Shown: piece by piece, positions 1 through 35,379 of the stretch | Layout: each line of letters begins with the position of its first letter | Position numbering within the stretch: the stretch's first letter is position 1 | Assembly (NCBI RefSeq): GCF_040054535.1 | Contig: NC_090785.1 | Span: 18,165,001-18,229,000, forward strand | DNA from: Antennarius striatus | Taxonomy: Eukaryota; Chordata; Actinopteri; Lophiiformes; Antennariidae | DNA length: 64,000 nt | Direction: 5' to 3' | The notes under the pieces: generated by a model | Seen by the model: the letters and a program-made list of their open reading frames with translations, nothing else | Database searches by the model: none | Told to the model about the DNA's origin: nothing | Translations under genes and position numbers: made by a program

Positions 1-2462
1 TCAGAAGATGAAGCAGCTTGCATGGTATCATTAAGACACTAGGAATCCTCGGATCTATACTGATTTGAAAAACACTACTTGCTCCCTTTTTTAAGATGAA
101 GTCTATTCTGTAGCCTCTAAGCTAAAGCCACTAATGTATGCCAACTGAGGTGGGTACACAAGGTTGAACATAAAGTATGCACCTTTCGATCTCCGTGTCT
201 ACCTATTTTTTCTTGCTAGCATACTACTCTGCCTTACGTTGGTGCATATTAGTGTAACCGCTCAAGGCAGGATGGCCTTCACTAGGATTATTGGGTTTTG
301 CTCAAGGTTTCTGCCTGTTAAAGGGAGTTTTTTTTTTCTTGTCTACTTTGCTTAAGTGTGGGCTTATTGTGGGACAAGTTGGGTTCTATAAGAACAGGTC
401 TTTCCCTGCTCTACCTGGAAAGTGCATTAAGATTGTTGTTGGGTTTTTTTTGTGATCTGTTGCTTTACAAATGAAACTGAATTGAATTGAATTGAATAGT
501 GCTATCCTTTCAAATCAGTTCATGGTTTTGTGGCTTCTGTAGACCTGGATTACTCCACACAAACTGTTTGAAGTCACTTTATGATTGTTTTCATTTTAGA
601 AAAAGTCCCCGTTTTTGGTTGTTTAGGAGTATAGAGGCAACATTTTTACTGTTTAATTGTTTTTTGCTGTGTAGCTACAGAAAGATGTTGTGATCTAAAA
701 ATGTCATCTGACTTTTTCTCAGCATTGAGATAAGCAGATAATGTAATGTTTCTTAAGAAAATCTGACATTTTAAACACTGTATTATTTTTTTAGGTCTTT
801 TAACTTTAATGTAAGACATGATAATTCCTTCTTGGGTTTGTGAGATTTTAAAGGAGCACTTTAGTTGAGTCAAACATTTTGTAAGTAACAGTCTGCCAAC
901 TTTAGGCCTACTTCCATTATTACCATGATTGGCATAAATATTAATACAGTAGAAACCAAACCAAACTTTTTCTCTAACAGCAAGGGAATGTAACAGCTTA
1001 TAATGAACCTGAGAAATTTAAATACTCCGTAAGAGGTCAACAAGGAGTTTGAAAGCATTTCCTCAACCACTTTGAATGGAAATTTACATTTAATATGACT
1101 TTGCTTTAAAAGTACGTGTCTGACAGCTGGCGTCTGTTTCAGTTCACCAGAAGGAACAAAACATAATGGAATATTATTTTTCTAACCTGAAAGTTGATAG
1201 CTTTAGCTAATTTTCTGTGAGGAACATGTAAAACATTTTCAGTCAGAACACACAAACCACCGCGACTCCTTCTTACACACTTACATTAGTTGTACATTGA
1301 AGTGCAAGAATTGTATGGAGCGGCATCAAAATCACTACTCAATCTCCCGCTGTGAGTGATATAATTAAAACAGTTAAAATGAAAGAAAGACCCACACTAT
1401 GTATGTTCACGCTGTCTGACCAAATGAATGTCATTAGCAATGAGCACCTTGGTTTAATTATCTGGTAAAGATTCTCATGACTTGTATCCATATGATTAGA
1501 ATCGACTGTGAAAAAAATTAATTAAAACATGATTTAGCAGATATAATGGCAAATATTAAACACATATGCAGCTATACTGATTTTATTGTGTGTGTTCATA
1601 TACCTGTCTTGTTTGAAGAACCCAGTAATGTGAGCCAACCAGACCAGACACCACTAGGTGAAAAAAAACACAACGTAAGGGATGATTCTTAATTTATCTT
1701 TGATGTCGGAAAAGGTTCCGTGAAAACATTGTTCATATAATTTAATCAATGATGATCATTTATTTTATTCCTGTTTTCTTTTATTTTGACCCACATGAGA
1801 ATAAAATTGTTTAATTTTTTTTTTTTTTGCACCTTCTGCAGAGGGCATTTTGTGTTTTGATGGAAATCACAACTTCTGCTGAGGCTCCAGCACCCAACAG
1901 TTCTCCCCTCTACATCCTCACCTCTTTCCTCCATGTTTGGCATCTCATTTCCAGCTGGCCCCTCACCCCAAAGCTGAGCTCCTCCCTCAGGATTGGTTCC
2001 ATTTGAAATTCTAATTCCTGGGGCCAGCAGCCCAGCCTAGGAGCTGCCATATGGGGACAGATCTCTTCTAGGTTGGCAGCACTCAGGCTGTTCAACTGGA
2101 CCCTTGGTTATAGTACTGCCTGCGTATTTGATGTGTTGGAAAAGCATTAGCGTTTGCCATATTCCTGCACTCATATTCATCCCACTTTAAGAACCTAAAT
2201 GATCATATTTCACAACCTGATTTCATTAAATAGTTTTATTGCACAATATTTATTATCACACATTTACACTTGAGGCGTTGGCCAATATTAATTAATGGTT
2301 CTACATTAGCAGACCTCTCTGATAAATCATTCTTAACACAGAGATTAAATAAAACAGTTAAAAATTACTTTTGTAATGGAATGCCACACTTTAGCCATTA
2401 ATATACAAAGAGACTACATCATGATGCACAATCCAGCAGGAAGACAGAAAATTTACATCACA

Positions 2463-2497
2463 TGGAATTTTCCACTTTTTTTTAGTGGAAAATTCCA
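2463..2497. repeat. Perfect 14-bp hairpin with T7 loop
   Basis: TGGAATTTTCCACT (2463-2476), seven T, then the exact complement (2484-2497). Confidence 0.85.
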
Positions 2498-5059
2498 CTA
2501 CATTTGTATTTGGCATCTGTGGGAAAAACATGTTAATGCTTGGATGGATCCTGGCTTATAACACTTTTATAATGGCTGCAAAAGAGTCTCAACACAGCTG
2601 CACAAAAGTGTGTTCATTCATACATAAATTATAGTCGGGGATATAGAGTCACTCCCAGAGTCAGTCTTCATGGTTCAAGTAGTGGGTCTCCCAAAAAATG
2701 AGTCTGAATTCCACTCTATCTAAAATATAGACTGGATTTATTAATTTCCAGCATCAATACACATTACAAAAATATATATTTCTATTTTATTTATTTTACT
2801 CTTGTGCACAATGAAATAATTTCCCTTTGGGATTATTAAAATATTCTTCATAATCTTCATCTTCATGAGTCTTAACTAGTCTCTCCATACAGAGCTACAG
2901 TTGAAGACAGATATGGGTCATGGATAAATTCAGAGCAATTCTTATTTAATGTAATGTAATTAACACAACATTACAAAATCCCCCCATGACATACATGTAC
3001 ACATGTAAGCCATGTTACAATAGCATGCCTTACATCAGAATGTACACAATGGTATAGTTCATGTATGGAATGTTTTGATGTTGTGACCTTTAAATCTTTG
3101 CCGATGACTCTTCTGTGTTGTCTCACAGAAGGTGATGTGAGTTGAAAGATTTTACAGCTGCCACTGATAATCAAATTATAAAGATGGAAAAGATGAATGT
3201 AGGGCAGAGGTTTTTAATGTGAACCCACATGTCCCCTCTGGCTAATAGAAGTATTCAAGGAAGAATAAAACACAACTGTAATCGCTTTAACACTGAATGA
3301 ATTGCTGCCTTTTGTTAAGTACTGCGTTTTCTCTGAGTTTATTTTTAGAAAATACAAAGTAAGCGGAGACATTTGATGGCTAATCAGACCCATTTCATTT
3401 CCAACAACAGCCATTTCTATCCTATACGAAGCCTATATTGTACCTGCTGCAGACTGCATAGTAAGTCCTAACTGGTTCAGACAGACGTCTGTCCTTCGTA
3501 TTGGTCATCTGGTTCCAAATAATGAAATAATACTGAGTTATTTTAAAATGCACCAAATGTTTTCTGCCATCTTTATTGGAATCATTCCATGCATCCAAGT
3601 GTGATTGCAGAAAACCAGTTGCTCCCACATCACCATCAGTGTGACAGCAAGGCAACTCGTTTCTGTTCCTAGTCCAACTCCAGCGGCTAAATCCGCCCAA
3701 AACTTTGTGTTTTAACTACAACTTGGAGCTGAGGGTGAAGCATGGTGTTCCTGCTTCGACAGTTTACAGAGTAATAACTGATGCTGTCGTTTAGTTAGAT
3801 GCAGAAAAGGGATTTTCTTTACTATTGATGGGAGAAGACAAATCAAAAACAGTACTCACCACCCTTAACCTTCTGGTTACTAATGGGTTGGTTAGCACCC
3901 TTCTGTCAATATATATGGTTAAAGAAGTTGCATTCCAAAATAAGTAATAATCTACAAAGTTGTACAAATTAATATTTTATGAAACACTCTGAGTCATTCT
4001 CTATTTAAATGATAGTTTTCCATCTTTTGACCAACTGGTAAGCAGATTAGATATTCCTAGTTGTTTTTTTAAATATCTACAGCTGAAAACTTTGTTGCTC
4101 TACAGTCTACAAACTCAGTTTTAGGGAAAGACTTACATTTGATCAAATGTATAATTTAGAATTTCCTCAGTCTTATAATTTGTCTACTTTGGATCATCTG
4201 AAAATTAAATTAAAAATGTTCAGATACACATTGGCAAAAATTATCCAGGGGACTCATTCTTTATTACCGTGGCATTCTGTTGTACAGGTCTTCACTAGTC
4301 CAAGGTCAGGTTGTCCAGAACAAAACCAGAGTTACGTCTTACATGTGAATGATCCAGACAAACCGCTCAAGTCGACCACATGTTTTTAAGATGACTTAGG
4401 CTACAAAATTTTGTCAGATCATTTTCAACACGCTCTCTCTCAATACTAGAGGAATCTGCTGGATCAAGCCATCCTATTGTTTTATTTGGTGTTATAACAC
4501 AGGGTATAAATCGTACAACCATATTGTCAGAATAAATGCAACATGCTGACCTTCTGACTTATATTGTTCAGTTGGAAAACCCCTTTTCATAATAGTTATT
4601 CTCTGTGGATTAAAGATATTATGCAGCATCTTAAACAAGACATAAGATTCTATACAATTTTGCAGGATTTATTTTTTTTAAATCAATAATAGAAGAAATA
4701 GAATTACTTTGTGTTCTTTAATTTATTCATTGATGTAGTTGTTTATGTAAGGGCATTATTGTTATTTGTCACTATTTGTTTCTTTACACTATTTCTTTAT
4801 TGTTATTTAATTCTATTTGTGTTCTGCTCCCTTTTGATACACAGCATGTTATAATTAGCTTTAATTTTAGGTTGTAGATCTTGTGGCTACTTTTGTTCAA
4901 TGTTATGATGTTTATAATATCTGTTGTCATTTTTTAAATAATTTCTGTTGTCATTTTTTTAATAATATCTGTTGTCGGTATGTCTGTTGTGTAAAAATAT
5001 TCCTTAAATGGAATACCCCTAGGTTATTACCTAACCCAGTCTACAGTTCCACAATGCCG

Positions 5060-5410
5060 CACTTCTAACAAAACTGGCAGATCACGACAGGAGATTCGGC
5101 AAATGCAGAATCAAAGATATTTAATTAATTCAAAGCTGAGTTCAGAATAGCAGATAATCAGTCCAAACGGGCAAAGAATTCCAACGAAGGGCAGGCAACA
5201 GGGATCAGGCAGAATCACTTGGAGGTTATCAGGTAGGAAAGAAGAAAACTGGAAAGTAGGATGAACACTAACAATTTGAGGGAGAGCTGAGGGCTGAGCA
5301 GAGTTTATATAGATGGAGACTGATTGGGAGATGCGTGCAGGTGACTGAAAAACACAGGAGATGAGTTGGATTGAGTGCAGGGAGGAGGAGAATGCCCTGA
5401 AATGACAGGA
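5060..5410. repeat. Possible retroelement-derived repeat
   Basis: Purine-rich text (CAGTCCAAACGGGCAAAGAA, GGCAACAGGGATCAGGCAGA, TATAGATGGAGACTGATTGG) resembles the terminal region of a fish retroelement. Recognised from memory only; no repeat ends seen. Confidence 0.3.
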
Positions 5411-8400
5411 GAAATTGCTGGGAAACACTCAAAATGAATAAAATGAAAAATAATCTTTAAGTGTCGACAGAAGTAATGAAACATGGGATATTCTGACATA
5501 TTCTAGCTCATTGTTTGGGATTTGTGGCCGATGCATCTTCATTTCAGTTCAGTCTCGCTGCTCTTTTCATCCTGTTTTTCATAAAAAACAGAGATGAAAT
5601 GAGAGTGAATATTGGCTGACATTTGTCAAGTGGTCTGAATCACAACTCCGAATGAATGATAATGTTTCTTGATGATGCCTGGTTATTTTAAGAGGGAACA
5701 GAAAATCATCTAGCCACAGATTCATAAGGAAAGGAAGATCTACAATGTAGGAAAACCTAACCTACATTGTCAGGAATATTTCCTTATATTTCCATTATTA
5801 CTTAAATGGAATTTGTTGGATATTTCTGTTGTGCTGTGAGTGATGTAATGACACATTTTAGTCGAATTCAGGTTGAATATTTTTATAACGATGATTTTGG
5901 TGCACTGTGAGGAAGTGGCAAGCGGTGTTAAGTAAACAGCAACAATACACCCAATGCATTTAAAGACATCAGCTCTCAAAGCCGTTCAATCATAGAACTG
6001 TAATGGAGGTCGTATAATCACTGTTAGGTTGGAGCAATCAGCAATCAGGAGAGGCAGGCGGCAGTTTAACTCACTGCGAACCTAAACGCAGCTTTTGAAG
6101 CCTCCGACACCGATCAATAGAAGAATCATGGTGACATCATGTGACTTCCTGTCCCACTAAGTCTGATTTTTTTTTTTTTTCCGTTGCGCTTTGTCTCTGT
6201 CCAACCTGGCAAGAGTTAACTTGACATTTGGGAAGTTTCACAGCGGGATGCACTGTCCTCTAGCAGAGGCAGGTTTCGTCTGGCCACTTAAACACGGTTC
6301 AGCGGGTCCATCTGTACCACATGATTCAGATCGTATGAAAAGCACATGTTTATGACTGTTCTTGCTGAATAAATGAACTTTAAGCATTGTCCTTGTTCCT
6401 ATAAATAAGTGTCCTGACCTCCTCAGGCATTAAATGCACTCTGGATATTTTAAAATAGTAAACATGTATTTGTCCTCAGGGCTGTGCTTTTCTAGGTTTG
6501 CCACTGCGAGGATGCATCATTCTACAAATAGGGTTAGATTTGCTTGGGAATTTTGCTCCACTCATGCACGACGAATGGACTGGAGCTGTCATGCAATGGT
6601 GAATTTGCTTTTCAACAGTTCTCCTTTTATTGATTATTCTTCTGCAGTTTGTTTTGTGATATTATTCTTTTCTCACTTTGTTGTAAACTGACTGAGCGCT
6701 TATGTATTGAGTTGTATATTGGTCGTCTCGTATTTCATATGACAACTAATTACAATTAATAACACTGCAATATTACCTGGTTAAATTCAACAAACCCTCA
6801 AACATTAAGACCAACAACATTCCAATAACATATCCACAGACAGCCGAGTCTCATACACTTGAAATGAGACCAGGTCTCATCGAATGTGGTGAACAAGTGG
6901 AAAACAACATGAATGTATCCATGATACATGGCAGAAAACAAACCTAAGGTCAATAACTTACCTACAACCTCCATGGTGCAGTAATGAAAAAGAGAATTTC
7001 TCTGGGGAGGTCAAAGCAACCGACAAGACCTCAGTAATATGGTTAAGAGGAAAACACATCACAACAGTAAATGATACAATAAGGCTTTAGAGGCTTCAGC
7101 TTCACAATGGTTTTGTTTGTTCAATGCTTGATGACTGTACAGGAGCTCCATGGAAAGGTGAAAATAGTGTAACCCATTCTTTTTGGCCATTGTTAGCACC
7201 AGTACCACAACAACAGGGATAGAGACACAACAAAGATGAACCAGCAGTTTTGACCTGGTTTAAGCAGAGACGGTTTTCCTCTACCAATAAGGGCGACAAC
7301 AGAAAATGGAATTTTTAATATAGTGTCCATAGCGCGTTGTTCCTTCTGACCACAAAACCACTTCCTGCACATATGTTCAACATCATCCTCTCTGATACAA
7401 ATATATAAAGTGATAGAGTAGGCTGAAGTTTTCATGACGGAAAAATCATCACACATAAAAAGATTTTTGAAATTTAAGATGTGTAAAAAAAGAATATTTA
7501 AATCAGGGTTATATATCTGTAAAGAATATAAACATATCCATAATGTTGTCGGATTTATAATATACTGCAAATCGGGGGAGATGTTTAATAAGTAATCACA
7601 AACTTACAAGGGGAAAATTCCACTTTATATTAGTGATATCTTTATTATTACTGATGAAAAAGGAATAACAGCACTAATATCAATAATTGAATAAAAGATA
7701 TCTCAAATTTTGTAAATATATATCAGTTACTACATATTGTAACATGTAACATTGATAATTAACTGTTAAAAGGACTAACCACAGCTTCGTATCTTTTTAC
7801 AAGAAGGAGTGGTGTTAGGGTCACACGTGTTCTTTAAGGCGTTTGTTTCTCTTGAAATAAATCGAGCTAATGGAGACTTCTGAAAGGCGCTGTGATTCCT
7901 GATCTATGATTCACATAAAAAGGCCTGGTTTACATACATTAACATACTTCACCGTCCTATCAGGGTAAATGGATTGCACCTATCACCCAGCAACCTGCCA
8001 CTTCTTCTTGATTTGCACTACTTTATAAATAGGAAGGCATTTTCGTACTGTGACTTGTTAGAGGGACGTGAACGGCGACTCGTCTTGCCATGCATGAGAG
8101 CACTTTGCTGAGGAGCAATGATCTCCTTAGATTCCATGTGAGGTGTTGTTTGCTGTGTAGTACATAGTGTAGAGTAGAACATGAAAGCTTTTTGAATTGA
8201 CCGAGCATGAGAGATCAAGCTTCAGTAATTATTGAAAGAGACAGAGTGTAGAGAAAGCAAATGGACCTGATGCAGGAGAAGTGCTGATGCACTAGTGCAT
8301 TATCACATGAATAGGAGGCATGTGAGGCTTTGCTTTTCCTATCTGTCACATCAGTGTGAACATTTAGGACAAATTTTATACGCTTAGAATCATAGCATTC

Positions 8401-8535
8401 TTGTCTCTGTGGTTCACTAATGTAATCCTGCTGTGGCTGAGAATTGGTTCACATATTACTGCATAAAAACACAAGGAGTGTGACAAAATAGTGTAAAATC
8501 TGTAAAGATAGACAACAATCATGACAATCATGATT

Positions 8536-8679
<144 letters not shown>

Positions 8680-9242
8680 GACAACAACATATAAAACAAC
8701 ACCTTTGCTCTAAGTCCAGTTATTCTACTTCCAGCAGTAGTTAGATATAAATGTTTTTTTAAATCTATTTCTGATGTGTTTTTTTAACAAGGAGTTAGTT
8801 AGGAATATTAACTACCATTGACTGGTAGCTCCTAAGCGGTAAATGCATCAACATTGAGGAATGACCAAATGATGGTGTCAACCCACAGACTGAATTTATG
8901 AATATGATCTATTATAATAGAAATGGCATGCAGGAAAGAAACGTTAAGAAGAAATGTGTTTGAAAAGATCAATACGTATGTCATAAATTACTGCATTTTT
9001 TTACTCAAAGGAAAGTATGCACGGAGGGTCGACGAGGAATGATGGGATGGTCGTAAATACTCAATGTTTTCTCTTTAACTCACAACACAAAATGTGATTT
9101 CAGTTTTTGTTGCACAATTGTCAGAAAGGTCGGAAGAAATAAATATTCCTTCCTGCAACTTACCTCCTTCTTTGTTCTGCATATCGACTCTGTTTTGTCC
9201 GGTTGGGTGTTTTGATGTCTCTAATTGTTGTGTCTTCTTCAG

Positions 9243-31191
<21,949 letters not shown>

Positions 31192-32394
31192 AGGCCACTC
31201 TAATGGGTTCTGGTTTGGGGACTAAAATGAACCAAATACCTCCAACAACTGTGTATACATACCTTTGCAGAGTGAAGTCCTGGATTGCAGTGTGATCCTC
31301 TATCTCCGCCTGTTTTCTACACTGTCTGCAGCACTTTTGAAAAGCCTGGCTTTTGTAAATGTGTATGTATATTTATATTCATGGTTTCATGGTGACATTT
31401 TGTGTGATTAGTTCGATAGAGTGCATATTTCCTTGAAAGTATGTTTCCAGTTACAGTATGTGGCCACTGTACATACAAATCAAATGAAGAGTAAACACAT
31501 AAACATTCCACTAACGTTTTATTTACAATTTCTTCTACGTGTTAAATTTTACTAGTAATACCCACTCTTGATAATACAATATATAATTTTCTTTGGGTGA
31601 AAGGGATTTATTATGTCATATTTGTAACTTTCTTTGCCATTTAGAAGTGGCCTGACTCTTTTTTTTTTTGTCCAAGCCAATGCAAAAACACACTTGTATA
31701 ATATTGTTACGGTGTAAAAGTTGTTTTATTATCTGTGACTGCAGTTATGGGGCTGCAATCAAAAGCTGACCTCCAGAAGTATTCACTCCAACATAAAAAT
31801 GAATGCTTGTGCATGCAACACAGACAGTTTAGATTTACAGAGGAATTATCCGTAATTACAAAAAAAAATATGAAAATTAAATAAGAACAACGACGAGGAA
31901 AGTAGCAAATGCAAGAAAAGGGCTAAGATCAACACAATTACGAAAGATGCACACATTGTATTTCAGCAGTTAGAAGGTACAACACACGCTGTTATGTTCA
32001 GTACATGAATGTGATGATGTTGTTTTAATTCACATTGAAAAAGCAGATATTCGGTCAAAGAAGTGTCAGTTTTGAAATGTTGACAGTTCTGCAAATTTGT
32101 TTGAAAATGCATTTAGCAATTTTTCGATATTTGGTTGAATCAGAAAGTCATGTGAATGCATGAGCCAGACAGTTCTGTGAAGGTATTGCTTTCCAACAGT
32201 CGTCACAATCCCAGTGAATGCAGCAACATGAAGTTCACACTGGAGTTGTGTTTTTAAATGTAGGTCCTACATTTACTCCCCTTTTAGTTCTGTTTTTGTC
32301 TCCAGAAACCTCTGAGGATAACTCTAACCTTGGCCTTTTTGTGTTGTTCACCAGCCGCTGTAGCTGGGTTGTGAATTTGTTAATCTAAGGAGCA

Positions 32395-32400
32395 AATAAA
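32395..32400 (+). promoter_or_regulatory. candidate gabra2 poly(A) signal, proximal
   Basis: First canonical AATAAA after the gabra2 stop, about 1.2 kb downstream. Use is unproven. Confidence 0.4.
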
Positions 32401-33334
32401 TTTTAATGAAATTACAATTGTGAAGAACACGATGCTCCATAAGGTAAGTAAGTTATCCATGTTGATGCTCAGACTTTTTGGAGCAAGGATGTCATATGCT
32501 AATTACAAGTGTGTGGTTTAAATGTGCACAAATATAGCAAACAAAAACTTGTTGAAACATGTTTAGTGCACCTTTTTTTGGCTTTTCTTTGGTGCAGTAG
32601 CTCTGGAGGACAGCCAGGATTTGTACTGGAGACTAAAGCGTTGTGGCGGCTGTAATCAGCATCTGCCAAAACAATTCTGTGTGATTTTTTTACATCCAGT
32701 GCTTGTTTACGCACACAGTTCTTAAACCTAAAAGCTATTTTGAAATAACAACTGATCTTAAAATATACAGGACTGCAAACGCAGTTTAATTCAGGCTTTC
32801 ATGTGTGGATGATGATAATTTCAGTCCTCTGTCAGCAAGTATTTTTATTAAGTGTAGCATTAATGAAATTCTTACAAATAGATTCTTCTCTACACTACAC
32901 AGTCCAAGTCAAACATGCTCATTGCTGAAATCCAATTCTTTTGATGACAAACCAACAATATGTTATACTTTATTAGACTATTTTATGATCCTGAGTTTAT
33001 GCAGTCTCAGCCATGGATGTAATAGAGAATGGAAATCATGTTCAGCCCCATATCCGTGGCCAATTATGGTACTCTAATGTGTTATGTTTTCATAAAGTAA
33101 TATGATTTGGCTTCACGTCAATAATTTATCTTAATTTTACTCATTTTGATTGTTGAATCATACCTTGCATGAAGCTGAAATCTAGACTTTTATTTCATTT
33201 TGTTATTTTGTCAACTATATTATTTTTTAATTCATTTTCATTTCAGATTTTCTCCAAGATCCCATTCGGATCTTAAACATTCCAGATAAAATGATTGTTC
33301 ACGAGGTGTATGCTTGATTCAGTGCACAGTTTCT

Positions 33335-33340
33335 AATAAA
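33335..33340 (+). promoter_or_regulatory. candidate gabra2 poly(A) signal, distal
   Basis: AATAAA about 2.1 kb after the stop codon, followed by a T/G-rich stretch (tttcaattgttcg). A long 3' UTR is common for GABA-A subunits, but which site is used cannot be read from sequence. Confidence 0.4.
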
Positions 33341-35379
33341 ACACATATCGTTTCAATTGTTCGTATCTAGTTTGTGCCCTTTGTTTGATTTAGACTCTGA
33401 TATTGTTATCTAAGATTTAAAAAATGACAAAGAATGGATACATTTTTGCTCATCATCAAATGTGTTTTTTTTTTCATGTGGATTTCACTTCTAGCTTTTC
33501 CTTGGAAGTAGAGAATTTACATCAGCCCAGATCAGATTATGGGACTTTGAGTGAGGCTGCTCAGCCCTTCTTCAGGAGGAGAGGATGCTGTCAGGAAATG
33601 TTTCTAGGCTGCCAAGGACTATTATTACAAGTTTGTTGGCAAAGCCCACAAAAAGCCCGGGGGCACTTAGCTGTAATGCCAAGATCACTGAAGTTTCATT
33701 TTGCCGCCTCATCTTTCCACCTCTCAAGCGCTGTGCTGCTCAGACTGGAGACTCTCGATCCACTGCTGACTGTGTTCATCCGCTCAGAGGCCACGTCTGA
33801 CAGAAAACAATACCAACGGATGTGACGTGTCCTATATGGTCGAGCTTCGTACACCCTTTACCAGAAATCTTTAACATGAAGGATCATTATAATTACTGTA
33901 CTTCAAAGTGTGTTATTCCGCAATCAAACAGGAATAATAGAATGTATTTTCCCCACAGCAGAGAGGTAAGATAGAAGAACTACATCACTCTGGATTGTTG
34001 TCTTCTTAATCAGTTTCACTCAATGATGGCCAGACGAGGACAGTTAGATAACCTCTCACCATTACATTAAATCAGTGGCGTAGACTGAGACACCATGAAC
34101 ACGTCACTGCTTTAACAATCTATCTTCATCCAACTCGCTCATATTAGTGAACACATACTAAATTGGCGTCATACAGCATGCTAACTTACACATACATACC
34201 TTCACATATTGTGACAGGAAAAAGACACTTTTACAACATTTGCCATGTAATCTGACCTGATGACATAAACGTTGTTGTGATCAGATATCGAGGACAAGTT
34301 ACTTTTCACTGGATTTTATTCCTTCCTCTGTTTTTACAAAAATATTGACTCCCTGTATATTGTCTAATATTGTATGTGCTGCTGAATAAAGAGCATAAAC
34401 ATTTTTAGAAAGCATTTAACATGTTTCATATTACTGATTTATTTTTACACGAGGGCCCTCCAGAGTCCTTTGCAGCAGCATGATTCAGACTCAGCATTAA
34501 ATTGGTCAAGGTCTGTTAAAGAATTTTTGAATTGCGTCAAGTTAATTACATATAGGTCAAAGTATTCACCAACAATCACACTAGGCCTAAAATGTCTTCA
34601 ATGCAGGATAGTTAAAAAGGATTTGTACAGTCTTAAATTATGATGACAAATACTATACATACAGTATTTCATATGTTCTGAATATTTTGGTTTAATTTTT
34701 TGTGTGCAGCAACTGTTGTTCCAAAAAAAAAGTCTTCAAAATGTGCTCATATCTAAAGGATATCAAAAAGTCTGTGAGGCGTGAATACTCAAGATATCAC
34801 AGAAATGTGTTTTGGATTAATTCGACATGGCGGATGTATTTCTGCTTATATGCGATATATCAAGATGTGGACAAGAGTCTGCGTTCTGTTCTCTTTGTTC
34901 AACCTGACGAGCCAGATGGAAGCTCTAAATGCTGATAGAGACACACTACAGGTGAGAAACAACGCTGGCCCCCTGGTGTCGTTGCTAGATGTGCATCAAT
35001 CCAATCGGCAGCAGAAGAAAGAAAGAATAACACATTATTTAGCAACCCAAACAACACATTTCCTGTAACACTACAATGTCTCTCTAACATGTGTAGTGTT
35101 GTAGGTTGTATAACATTGTAATATTAGACTGTCAGTGGTGAGGAACACGTACATGAAACAATGTCATGACGTCTATTCTTTTTTTTTTCCATTGCTTTGT
35201 AGTTAAAGGAGACATAAATAGCTTCCTGTTGGGTAATATCATTTTGAGATGTACCTGAACAACAAAAATAAATTTATCTCACCCATGGAATATACATGAG
35301 TTCTGTCAGATTGTCCTAATAGCAAAATTATGAATAGCTAATCTTCTTTTCCTTTCGGCTTTTCCCTTCAGGGGTCGCC

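Larger units (their letters stand above)
31192..35345. other. gabra2 3' UTR and intergenic DNA
   Basis: Begins with the gabra2 3' UTR. No further gene is recognisable. A 133-codon open frame at 33424-33825 has no family features. The stretch ends at the 3' terminus of LINE copy 2. Confidence 0.6.

Noticed and set aside
33424..33825. 133-codon frame downstream of gabra2
   Set aside because: No family features or splice context; likely chance within 3' flanking DNA.
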